A DNA stretch of 64,000 nucleotides from Rotaria sordida. Taxonomy: Eukaryota > Rotifera > Eurotatoria > Philodinida > Philodinidae. Both the position numbers and the translations under genes were made by a program. The stretch covers positions 31,017-95,016 of the forward strand of contig CAJNOL010000905.1 of assembly GCA_905250125.1 (NCBI GenBank), read 5' to 3'. The notes beneath the pieces are model-generated. The model made no database searches, was not told the origin of the DNA, and was given only the letters and a program-made list of their open reading frames with translations. Below are positions 11,736 to 21,823 of this stretch, piece by piece. The number at the start of each line of letters is the position of its first letter. The first letter of the stretch is position 1.

Positions 11736-14040
11736 CTATCGCTCATTAATCATAGGTGTATCAACTAGGGAGAGATTGTGTCCGTATGTATATAGTTCGA
11801 AGAGTTGAATTTGATTTAAACCTTTAAAAAGTAATTGAGCTGGTATGTACAGTGTCCGTTGCGGACCAACATTCCAGTAACGACCTAGATTGAAGCCATT
11901 ACAAAATGCTACACCTTTCGACCACTTGGAATCCAACTTCAGATAAGTATCGTCCACCGATTGTTGATTATCGATGAAAAACGAAGCAAAGAAAAGACGA
12001 GGACCATTGAGAAGAAAATTATTAGCACGATATTCTATCGACATCGATCTCCAGTTGTTCATATTTGATGTACCTTTACGAAATTCCAAAACATGTACTA
12101 TCCACTCTTTAATTTCAATCTTATCATTCAGTAGAACTTTACCGAGAAGACCCTTTCGGCCATGATCAAGCAGTGGACCAAAATTGACACGACCCATATT
12201 TTCAACGAGAATCGTCAAGTTTTTAGCTTTGTCCGATAAATCGAATTGGAACTGACTGATGTTCGGCAACGATTGAAATATCACTTGACCATTGACAAGA
12301 ACGACAGCATTATCGGCCACAGCTGTCACAGTCACTTTACATGCTAGACTTTTGGTTAGTGACACAATATTTTTGGCCGTATAGAGAATAAAACCTTGCG
12401 AGGCACCGGATTTATTATTGACCGATAGTTTTTCCATACTTTTCGGCCCATTGGTTAGTTCACTAGTGACCGTGAGTAAATCATCAGCAAGGATATCGTC
12501 GAATGTTTTATAGCCACTTATTTGAATGGTACCATAGCTGATTTTTTTTGGTGAGGGTGGAATCGTTGGAAGACTGTATTTGTTGTGATGTGAATGATCA
12601 TTATTCAAGACATAGAGATCCGGATGTTTCGAATAGAACTTTTCAAGAACACGCCGAATGGCATAATATTTCGGTGTTGGGTCGCCGGCTTCGTTTAATG
12701 GTGCATCGTAATCGTACGATGTCACGAGAGGCTTGTACTGCTCGGATGGAAAATGGGCGGCACCGGAAGTAAAACCGAAATTTGTACCACCGGAAAACAT
12801 ATAGAAATTGATGGAAATTTCTTCTTTCGACGTCAGAAGAATTTCTTCGAGATCAGCTTCGAACATCTTTGCATCATACGGCGTTCTAGAGCCGGTCTGA
12901 TGTTTTCCACCCCAATAATCGAACCAACCGGTCCAATATTCAGTTATCATCATATGATGTTTTGGACGAAAATGGCGTAAATATTCGAGTTTTTCTCTTG
13001 GTTCCCGTTGAAAATTGACCGTTGCCCAAACATCATCCAGAGTACCGGCTGCCAATTTTTTCGGTCCGTCAGATGTCAATAGAATTTCGTCGAGACCGTA
13101 TTCGATGTACATCGAACGAATGGCTTCGAGATAGGTCGTATCGTTACCATAGCTACCATATTCATTTTCAATTTGAAATGCAATTATCGATCCTGTTCCA
13201 TGTCGATTGTATTGATGTTCGGCGAGAATTGGTAAAAGTCGCGAATAATAATTTCGTAGGGCTCGAAGAAAACCTTGATGATTACTGCGGACGCGCATTG
13301 TTTCATCGCGAAGTAACCAACTCGGTAGGCCACCCCATTCCCATTCAGCACAAATGTAACCTAGATAATAAAATCAATTATTCTTTTTGTTCAATCAAAT
13401 AGTTATCTAAATGATCAAACGGCATACAACTAACGATGCATCGAGTTGTTTTTTTTTGTTTTCAATCAATCCGTTTCGAACATGATGAGGATTTACCTGA
13501 GGGTCGAACGATGGCAAACATTTCATTTTCGTGAATTAACTTAAGAAAGCCGGCTAAATCAGTGAAACCTTTACCAAATTGATAGTTGCCTTGCTGGGGT
13601 TCATGTATATTCCATGGAACATAGGTTTCAATCGTATTTAAACCAGCCGCCTTCATTTTCTTAATACGATCGGACCATAATTGTGGTAGAACACGAAAAT
13701 AATGTAATGAACCGCTGAGTATTCGAAATGGTTGCAAATGTTTACGATTTCGATCGTTATCTTTGAAGAGACGAATGAATAAATGTCGTTCGTTATCTAA
13801 CACTAACGTCGGTGAATACGTTACTGGCATGATGAAATTTTTGAGAAAGTATATGAGGAGACCAAATATCGTAAGATAACCGCAAATAACGAGAAGTCGA
13901 TGCTGATATGAGATGCCACCTATTCGTCTAGTCCATCGTTTTATTGTAATGGTTCTTGTTTGCTTCTTCGTCTGTTTACAATCGATGTTGTTGAATATGT
14001 AAGAGAAAAGTTGTTCGACGGAGGTATGTATATGCTTCAT
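11736..14040 (-). CDS. GH35 beta-galactosidase, type II membrane-anchored
   Basis: Two exons on the minus strand, 14040-13497 and 13360-11736, separated by a 136-bp intron (phase 1, Gly codon split); 722 aa. Residues ~1-45 are basic and cytoplasm-like. Residues ~48-70 (LLVICGYLTIFGLLIYFL) form a single membrane anchor, so the catalytic part probably faces the secretory lumen or cell surface. The GH35 TIM barrel follows: FRILSGSLHYFRV, NTIETYVPWNIHEP, YICAEWEWGGLPSW. Then QIENEYGSY supplies the acid/base Glu (~E248) and ITEYWTGWFDYWGG the nucleophile Glu (~E322). The C-terminal half contains beta-sandwich domains (GVAFCNGFNLGRYWNVGPQ near the end). Expected reaction: removal of terminal beta-linked galactose; exact specificity unknown. 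All catalytic residues are present. Convergent with the GT2 gene. Confidence 0.93.
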
Positions 14041-14930
14041 TGTACAATATTATTATTGCTTCGCACGTATGAAGTAACAAAAGCGAAATATAATGTTACG
14101 CGCAGTAGATGAAGAAGAAAAAGAAAAAAACATCGAAAATTGCACTTGTTACCGATGAATGATAATAACGATCATACATTCTTAATCGATAAAAAAAAAA
14201 GTAATCGACGCTCACAAAAACAGAATAACAATTGGCAAACTAGTTGTGTCTAGATTTTGTCCTTAGATCAGCAGTCACATACATATAAACGAAGTAATGC
14301 TTTGTAACAGCTGTGTTCTTCAATTTAATCCAGTCAAACTTCAACTGAAAATGTTCTTTTTCTCTCTTTCTTTCTTTTCTTCGTCTTCTCGATGAAGTCG
14401 ACTATCAAGCTGTGCCCGCTTCGACTAAGAAACAAGAAAAATATGTCATAGCAAAAGAAGGGAGAATGAGCAATATCAAGCACGTGAGAAGAACAGAAAA
14501 ATAAATCATCTACAATGGAGATTTTTCATCTATTGCGTCATTGAAAAACAATTTTCTTCATCATTGAGGATTCTGTTCAATAGAAACACTTGATCAACTA
14601 GTCGAAAGTCGAATAGCAGTGTTTAAATCAAGCAGAAGATCTTCACCGTCGATCAGCATTCTGTCAAAGCAAACATCGTGTTTGTATAGATTGTAACATT
14701 TTTTCTTTAAGTAAAATTCATGATCATTGTTAAAGTCTACCGGATGAACATTACAGTACCTTTCTTCTTGAGATATCGAAATTTTCAACAGAAACCTGTG
14801 GTCCTATTCGGATTAACACTTAAAACTCTGTTTGAATATAGCTTCTAATGATACTAGACTAATATAGAACTTTCACTGATTTAAGTATACATTAACTATA
14901 TATTACCTATCGAACTATTACAAATCTAAT
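14041..14930. other. Intergenic region upstream of GH35, no gene recognised
   Basis: Contains the presumed GH35 promoter (minus strand, just above 14040). No clear motif was identified. The 64-codon minus-strand frame at 14594-14788 has no recognisable features. Confidence 0.4.
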
Positions 14931-14939
14931 TTAATTACT

Positions 14940-15540
14940 TTTTGATACATGAAATCTTTCTTAGTTTTTCTGATGTCAGTGATTATGTCAATGCTGTTCT
15001 ACTTTCCTATTTTACATATCAATTAGATTTGAAATCAATGAAAAAATCTGAATTAAATTTTGTTTGCTATTGTATTGGACCTGAACAAATTATTGCGTTA
15101 ACACACTCTCTCATGATAACGATACATCTCATCTATTTGTATTATTTTTTTTGTCTACTTTTCAATTTGAACAATTCATTCGATTACAATCAATTACATT
15201 AATTGATGTCAAATATGAAGTCATAGAACCAATTTTTAACGATTTACATAAACTATTGCAATTACGTTCACTCTCAATGTGTTTGCTCAAATACTACCTC
15301 AGCTAAAGTGTGTATATTTGAACAATCGTAATCTTTTGAAATCGATATCACTACCTCATCTTGATCATTTAAAACTTAAAAAAGTATTCATTTAATCAAC
15401 TTAAAACAATTTTTCAGCATGCGTCACAACTCAAATCATTTGATGTTTGTCTACGATTTGAGGATCAGTTTTCTCACATTATCTTATCACTATCTCAATT
15501 AATTCGATTCAGTCTGACAATTGAGAGTAAGTTTTACCAG
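14940..15540 (+). pseudogene. Decayed F-box/LRR-like gene remnant (bdelloid-type family)
   Basis: Blocks readable with frame changes: SDVSDYVNAVLLSYFTYQLD, KSELNFVCYCIGPEQIIALT, FNDLHKLLQLRSLSM, SQLKSFDVCLRFEDQFSHII, LSLSQLIRFSLTIES. The leucine-spaced blocks and the PEQIIALT-type phrase resemble F-box-like proteins I associate with bdelloid genomes. Stops and frame changes separate the blocks, and no F-box start is visible. The family assignment is from memory of motif style and is uncertain. Confidence 0.42.
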
Positions 15541-16101
15541 ATTTTATTCAAATAAATTTTCGATGACGACAGTTATGTACTTTTTAAGTTTGACAAACAA
15601 AAATAATTTTAAAAAATATTCTGCTTTTATTCTGTTTTGAATGATAAATATAGCTTAATTTAAGTCATAATACAAACTATGACTAACATAGGTTGGTATC
15701 AAATAGACGGTGACGACTATTTGAATTTGATTTCTCATTTGATTTGAATTTAAATATGCACCGAACCCAAATTCTGGCTAGGTGTTTGCGTTCGTGTTCG
15801 GAAACTATCCAATCAGTTCAGACAGTGTTGGGTATTTGGATAACTAATCCAAGCATTTCTTGAGGTATATTGTTAATCTCAGTGTCTTTTAAGATTTTCA
15901 TCTCAAAACCCTAAAAACTAGATATTTTTTGATTTAATTACACTAATTAAAGTTATGACTTTTCGAGAAATCATTTCATAAAGGGATATCTTGTATCTAT
16001 TTTTTCTTTCTTCATTACTTCAATTTATTTTTCTATACACATTCATTAGAGTACTATCTTTCATAGCAAATTACGTAATAGCATTTTTTAAAGTAGAAAA
16101 T

Positions 16102-16510
16102 ATGACAAAACTTGTTTTAACTTGTTCACCTGGTGAACTTGGCTCAAGTATTTTACGATATTTACTTAAATTTGGGATTAATCCTATAGATATAATTTTT
16201 TCTTGGCTATTGAAGCAGCACAAAATCTCGGTATAATAAAACATATTTTTCATACAAGTGTAGCATGTAATGATACTTAAGAAACACCAATAGTGACAGC
16301 GCATTTAAATTCGAAAGAATTAGTCAAAACATCAGATCTCAAAGATACAATCATTCGTGTAAGCATCTATTAAATGTTTTTCATCAAGAGAAATTCTTGA
16401 TGAAGCAACAACTCAATTATTATTATAACCTAGTGGTTATGAAACTCAAACGATTCTATTAACTGGTTCAAAAGCTTATACAATCAAATAAACATTTACA
16501 TTAGTATCCG
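16102..16510 (+). pseudogene. NmrA-like NAD(P)-binding (SDR) pseudogene
   Basis: Begins MTKLVLTCSPGELGSSIL, a degraded Rossmann GxxGxxG loop of the NmrA/quinone-oxidoreductase-like SDR type, followed by a jump. AIEAAQNLGIIKHIFHTSVA comes next, then an in-frame TAA, then ETPIVTAHLNSKELVKTSDL. Last come ILDEATTQLLL, a stop, and PSGYETQTILLTGSKAYTIK. The order matches an NmrA-type azoreductase-like protein with internal deletions and at least two nonsense codons. It cannot encode a working enzyme. Confidence 0.75.
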
Positions 16511-16558
16511 AGAGATTTTAGATTATAAGATTCCTGTTCGAATCGATTCGTTGCAAGA

Positions 16559-16632
16559 GCGTGTGTAGATGTGGATTTTCTCTTCATCTGTACCCACACA
16601 TCCATATCAACATACTTACATCCACACCTAAA
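16559..16632. repeat. Telomere-like G-rich/C-rich fold-back tract (site 4)
   Basis: GCGTGTGTAGATGTGG is followed after about 20 bp by TACCCACACATCC ... TTACATCCACACC. Same geometry as the other sites, with more diverged units. Confidence 0.5.
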
Positions 16633-17002
16633 ATATAATTGATTGGTTCAGTTTCTGTCAATTATTACTTAAGCAAGTTATAGTACGCTAAGAATTGACG
16701 TTTGTGTGGTTCATTTTAAAATATATCTTTCAAAAAAGAATTATGATGAGAAAGCAATACGAATATAGTTAAGTAATATATTATACGAGATCGCACGTAA
16801 CAATCGAAAAAAAAAGGAATGAAAATCAAATAATGAGCACTTAATAAAAGTAGGTTGCAAAATATTCTTTCTTTGTTATCATAAGCTACTCAAGTAGAAA
16901 GTCTAATGAAGTATTATTTTGAAAAATTTATTGACAATAATTTCGAGTGGAAAGAACTGGATTGAATAATTGCTTCGTAACTTTGTTGTTATGATACGAA
17001 TG
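16633..17002. other. Intergenic, nothing recognised
   Basis: AT-rich sequence between the site-4 tract and the 3' end of the racemase-like gene. No open frame or repeat partner was seen. Confidence 0.4.
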
Positions 17003-17752
17003 TCATTTCGGTGAGAAATTATCATCACAGGCAAGTTTTAAAGCATATTGACCAAGTAAACGAGTTGTATCGACAATAGGTTTTCCAAGATTATTTTCGT
17101 TATATACTACAGGTAATTCTGTACATCCAAGAATCACCGCATCACAATCATATTTTTTTATATCTTGTTGAACATCTTCTACTGTAGTTGAATTTATCTG
17201 TGATGGAATAATTTCCTTTCTTATTAAATGTTCAATTTTATCACATACATTATCTGTTGGAATCATCGGAGTGATGTTCTTTGAATTTAGAACTTCATTG
17301 TATAATCCACCTTGCATTGTAAGTTTAGTTCCAAGGACTAAAACTTTGGAGAAACCTTTTCTTTGACATTCATCAGCCACAATTTTAATTAAATTAACAA
17401 CTTTCAATGGTGAATTCTTTTCAATAAGATCAATAGCAAAATGAGGAGTATTTGATGGAATAATGATAAAATCAGCACCGATTTTTTCCAATAATCTAAT
17501 CGATTCACATATTTTGTCGGCCAAACTACTCCAATCTTTTCTACAGATAGAATCTTTGTATTGATCATAAGAAAAAGCATGCATTGTAAATTCTGGATGT
17601 TTTCCTGATGAGTCGATCTTCGCCGCTTGTGCAACAATTTCATTGGCACATAAACATGCACCGACTGTTGTAATATCAACGATTCCTATGTGTTTCATAC
17701 GTTGTAAATTGGAAATAATTCCTGATTGTTGAATAATTGATTTAACAGACAT
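17003..17752 (-). CDS. Aspartate/glutamate racemase superfamily protein, single exon
   Basis: The frame is open from 17932, but family homology starts at MKHIGIVDITTVGA (ATG at 17698). The ATG at 17752 (MSVKSIIQQ) is given as the start; 17698 is equally plausible, and the upstream residues look non-coding. The protein is about 231-249 aa, the usual size for this superfamily. The fold is two pseudo-symmetric lobes, each normally giving one catalytic Cys. The second motif is intact (DAVILGCTELPVVY). In the first, IIIPSNTPHFAID, the usual Cys of the CNTxH motif is Ser. Either the protein belongs to a non-canonical subgroup or it is not a two-base racemase. No introns; resembles bacterial members, so horizontal transfer is plausible. 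Substrate unknown. Confidence 0.82.
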   Translation of the reverse strand: MSVKSIIQQSGIISNLQRMKHIGIVDITTVGACLCANEIVAQAAKIDSSGKHPEFTMHAFSYDQYKDSICRKDWSSLADKICESIRLLEKIGADFIIIPSNTPHFAIDLIEKNSPLKVVNLIKIVADECQRKGFSKVLVLGTKLTMQGGLYNEVLNSKNITPMIPTDNVCDKIEHLIRKEIIPSQINSTTVEDVQQDIKKYDCDAVILGCTELPVVYNENNLGKPIVDTTRLLGQYALKLACDDNFSPK

Positions 17753-17932
17753 ACGTGATATCTTAAAATGACAAATTAGAAAAGTTATACGTAATATTCC
17801 AATATGATTGTCGATCCAAAAACGGTTCTCAAAGTATCTTGTGCTTTCAAGACATGCAGATGATATATGGGTAACAATATATGATTTGAGAATAAAGAGA
17901 CTTTCTATAGACATTGTAGAGATTGACGTCAC

Positions 17933-18509
17933 CAGACTGGTAAGTAGTTGGAAACATTACAGCAGAAATCGGAAGGTTAGAACAAATTTCAGGCTTTCAT
18001 GCTTCTCAATTATTTTATTTTGAGACCGATAGTTTTGTTTTCAATTTCTCGCACTCAAATTTGCTAAATATTTCTCTTCAATTCCAAGAACGAGACGAGA
18101 TCTAATACCAGAATATGTTGTGATTTGTTTCTTGCTCCCAATTGAGGTCAAAAGTGAAACAAAAATACTCAAGCTCAGAATTTAATTGTAAATAGAAATG
18201 TCTAGCATGAATTGGATATCTATAAACAAATGCACATGATGGACACTTCTTCCGATTAACAATATCCTCATTATATTAGTTGTGTTAATAAGTGCAAAGG
18301 GAAAAAAATTTATTGGCTCGTCTCATTCAATCAATAAAAAAATAAAAGATAATCGAACGAAAGAGGTCGTAAATTATTGTGTTTTAGGTAGATCAAAAAC
18401 TAATTATCATAAAAGGGATAATCCAATCATATAAACATAGACTTAAGTTTAGTGCGATTAATGATGTTCTTTTGAACATCATTTTACTATAATTTTTTTA
18501 CTATTTACA
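17933..18509. other. Intergenic, nothing recognised
   Basis: Sequence upstream of the racemase-like gene (minus strand) and of the transposase remnant (plus strand). No motif or repeat was identified. Confidence 0.4.
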
Positions 18510-18910
18510 ATGGCTTATTCTCCATGCTCTCCTCTGTATGATTTAACTTTGACCATGGAACAAACTATTGATGCTTGTCAACGGTTAGGTTTATTGCATG
18601 TTTATCCAACTGAATCATGTTCAAAGAAGCACAATAATTGGTATTTAGGAGCTTGTGCAAAATCAGTCCACAAATGGACGTGACGTTGTTGGATATGCAA
18701 GTCTTCTCGTTCTTTATGTGATAGCACTTTTTTCACAGAGTCGACTTATATAACAACAAATTTTGGATTCAATGATGTACTGGTCACAACGATCAGACTC
18801 ACACAAATTCATTAAAAGAAATATTAATATATTAGGTGATGCAATAATCATGAGTTGCCTAATTGGAGTTCGAATATAAATGAAACTCAAGAAGATAAGT
18901 GCCACTCAGA
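18510..18910 (+). pseudogene. ISXO2/Merlin-like transposase remnant (N-terminal part)
   Basis: ATG at 18510 opens MAYSPCSPLYDLTLTMEQ, then ACQRLGLLHVYPTESC and NNWYLGACAKSVHKWT, then an in-frame TGA, then RCWICKSSRS and DSTFF, the zinc-ribbon and FF block typical of ISXO2-like N-termini. After a frame change come SMMYWSQRSDSHKFIKR and INILGDAIIM, corresponding to the region just before the catalytic core. The DDE catalytic part is absent. Non-functional fragment; no terminal inverted repeats were identified. Confidence 0.68.
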
Positions 18911-20230
18911 AAATAAATTTAAAAAAAACAAACCAACACTGCAACAGCCAAAAAGCCACAATTTTTTATCTAAATTATAAATTATAATTCAAGCAAATAC
19001 TACCCTGTTCATGGGTAGTAGACGATGTCTAGGAGTGCTGAGAGGATCTCCAAAGGATGTAGAGTACATTTTCAGGTGGTCTTCACAGAGTCTGAAACGA
19101 CCTCTTCGAGGTTCTCAGTGGTGCTACAAGGGATTCTGCGTGCTTTCAGAAGATTCTCCGTGCAGCTCCATCGCCAGGTATTGTAGATGATTGGAAGTAC
19201 CAAGGTATGACTCTTTTCATCCATACCACGACTCTATCCAAAAAAATTCTGTTCGCGTCATTCACATTTTATTTCAGTGTTGCAGCGTGGAGGTACGTGG
19301 CATCCTTCGAAGAGCGATGAACAATGCTCGTCTCTGTGCACACAGCGGGGTGGGTGGATGTGAATCTGAAGATGAAGAGAAGACCAACACCTTAATATCT
19401 ACGCCCATATCCTGCATAAGATCGCTTCACTGCTTCACTGATGCTCATACAGAAGAACGAATAGGATGTCTTTCAAAAGAAAGCTTCTCATAGTATTGCA
19501 TTTGCAAATTCGAGACGCTTCTTCAATTCTGTCAATAAGATTTGATGCTTTGATGCTTAAATCTTAGATTTTAATGGGATTTGCTGAGGTTCAAAAAGGT
19601 TTTTCACTGATTCTACGTTATTAAAAAGTTCTATTAGGAGTTTTTATATTTGCTGCTATATTAGCTTCCTAAGAGCAAGATTTCTGTGCTCCACTACCAT
19701 AACTCTGGATGCAAGTTAAGTATTGTGAGGATTATTCTGTTTGACATAGTTTATAGTGGGACTACTTAGAGTAATAGAAAAGTAGTGACGGAGGTACTTT
19801 ATTTTCGTATAGAAGGCTTGAGAGAACTTTCTTTTTCAGATACAATGATAGTAAAAACAATGCTCTGTTTTTTTTATGGTGCTCCATCATTGTACAACTA
19901 ATCTGATAATAATAAAATTTCAATAAGAGCTGTTTTTCTGTCATATCTGACGATTATACTAATGCCTATAAAAAAAAAGCTCAAGTTGATATTTTATGAA
20001 TACATTATAGGATCTCCTAGTTTATTATCTGAGATTTGTTTAATCAATTTTTCAAGTGTCAACAAACAACGGTTTATGATCGAAAAGGAAACAGCAAAAA
20101 AAAAGAAATTATTTTTCACAGATGTTGCTACAAAAATCACTTAGAACTTCGACTAGAGTATGTAGAATTAACGAATAATTAAGTCTAAACATCTGAACCT
20201 TGTGCAATTTTGTAGGTATTCCATTGACAG
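18911..20230. other. Intergenic; less AT-rich patch and a weak telomere-like tract
   Basis: 19000-19190 is richer in GC than its surroundings and repeats GA(G/T)TCT-like words, without a clear unit. 19351-19413 carries GGGTGGGTGGATGTG, then after a spacer CCAACACC ... ACGCCCATATCC, a weak member of the telomere-like fold-back set. The 100-codon frame at 19191-19493 spans that tract and is not supported as a gene. Confidence 0.4.
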
Positions 20231-20237
20231 TTTGAGT

Positions 20238-20318
20238 TTTCTGGGATGTGGGTATGGGTAAGTGTCGGTGAACAATGTAATATCCACACTCTACCGACAC
20301 CCACACTCACAACCCATA
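20238..20318. repeat. Telomere-like G-rich/C-rich fold-back tract (site 5)
   Basis: TGGGATGTGGGTATGGGTAAG is followed after about 25 bp by ATATCCACACTCTACCGACACCC; G-rich half first, C-rich half second. Confidence 0.55.
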
Positions 20319-20762
20319 TTTAATAAACTTAGCATATTGCTTCAAAGAAAAAGTAGAAAATATACACGAAGAAACTTAGAACTTATAACGATAGCTTTAC
20401 ACTTGGTGTATAAAATATTTGTTTTTTTTGCAACTATAATCAATTAGATGATAAAATTCAGAAATGTTTAACATGAGATTTTCATTCGAACGATTTATGT
20501 TCGATTTGTCAGACAAAAAAGAAAAACCTGTAGTTAACTTTCTTAATATTACAGTATTTAAATTTACATCATTATATCAAAAACAGTGATGGGATCGATT
20601 AGCATTTGTTTGAGATCGAACCGATCTCATCTCTGATCGAAAAGAACATAAACATAATTATAATACATACATTGATCAAAGCATTTTATATTCATTGTGT
20701 AACCATTGTTTTATATTCCGTAAGAAATAATGTACAACGATTTCACATACGTATACATAAAC

Positions 20763-21777
20763 AGGGTGTTTCATAAGTTTCGACCCTTTTTTTTCTGTCT
20801 TTGCTATACTTAATCGTGAAGAGGTATTGAATATATGTTTTTGGAGAGTAACATCTAAGCTATCAATTAAAAAAATACATTCAATTAGCATGAACTCTAA
20901 GAGAGAACTACATCGATAAAAATTTAGTCAGAGACATTTTTTATTCTTTCTCTCGTAGAATTGAATAGCTAGCAGTAACACCCAGTGACGAAGTCTAGGG
21001 GCTCAGCCCCCCCTGGCGAAATTTTTGAAATATGTATTTTATTCACTAGGAGAGTTGACTCGTCCTTGCGGACCTTTAAGCTCTTCTAGCCTGAAACCCT
21101 AACTTCGCCATTGGCTGCTTAGTCGTTCACTGGCTGCGAGTTATTTTTATTATTCTTTTTCTATGATACAATATTTACGTGAGAAAAAAGTTTGTATTAT
21201 TCGCGCGCGTTTTTTTGACAACAACACTATAATGTCACGTCTGAACTAGACAGACAAAAGAATGATGAGAGAAAATTTGATCATCCATTTTCCCCGTGTC
21301 AAAAAAATACGGTTAATACTTCGAAGATCGTAGCGACATTCCACAAATCATCTAAAAGTAAATATGACTCCATTCGCACCATTCTTTCATGCATATAACT
21401 TCTTGTAGCACTCATCAATTACACATATAGTCACCATTCTTCTGTCTCTTTAGTTTTGGCATGACATTATCATACTGTTGTCTAAGATATACACGTGAAT
21501 ACGAACTTTTCTCTAACCTGAATATTGTGTCATAGGAGAAGGGATGATAAAAATGACTTACAGCTGAATAAGTGCTGCTATTTTTTTTAAAATTCTGATA
21601 TAGAAAGAAAAAATGTCTTTAACAAAAATGTTTCTTGATATAATTCTCTGTTAGAGTTCATGCAAATTGAATGTAATTTTTTTATTGATAGTTTTGAGAG
21701 ATATACTCAATATTTTTCCACGATTAAGTGCGACAAAGATAGAAAAACAAAGGATCGAAAGTTTTGAAATACCTTTT
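20763..21777. mobile_element. ~1-kb non-autonomous element with ~190-bp inverted arms
   Basis: Left arm 20763-20955 and right arm 21590-21777 are inverted copies (about 75-80% by eye), sharing ACTTAATCGTG, TACATTCAATT, GCATGAACTCTAA and AGACATTTTTT in order. The ends read AGGGTGTTTCATAAG and, inverted, AGGTATTTCAAAAC. The middle has no coding capacity and contains a second nested palindromic element. The GGGTGT..CATAA terminus is the style of Tc1/mariner-derived MITEs; the superfamily is inferred. Confidence 0.7.
20988..21118. repeat. Nested ~130-bp inverted-repeat element
   Basis: The left end AGTGACGAAGTCTAGGGGC and the inverted right end AATGGCGAAGTTAGGGTTTC match in order. It is GC-rich at its left (GGGGCTCAGCCCCCC) and sits wholly inside the larger fold-back element, so it is a later insertion or a conserved core. 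Confidence 0.5.
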
Positions 21778-21823
21778 AAGTCAAATTCATAAATCTTCTT
21801 CAAAAGTTTGCAAGCGGAATTAT

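Noticed and set aside
16495..16560. Possible tRNA-like T-arm (GTTCGAATCGA)
   Set aside because: No matching acceptor stem or D-arm could be placed upstream.
19191..19493. 100-codon frame with Cys and Glu-rich sequence
   Set aside because: Spans a telomere-like tract and has no recognisable domain or splice context.
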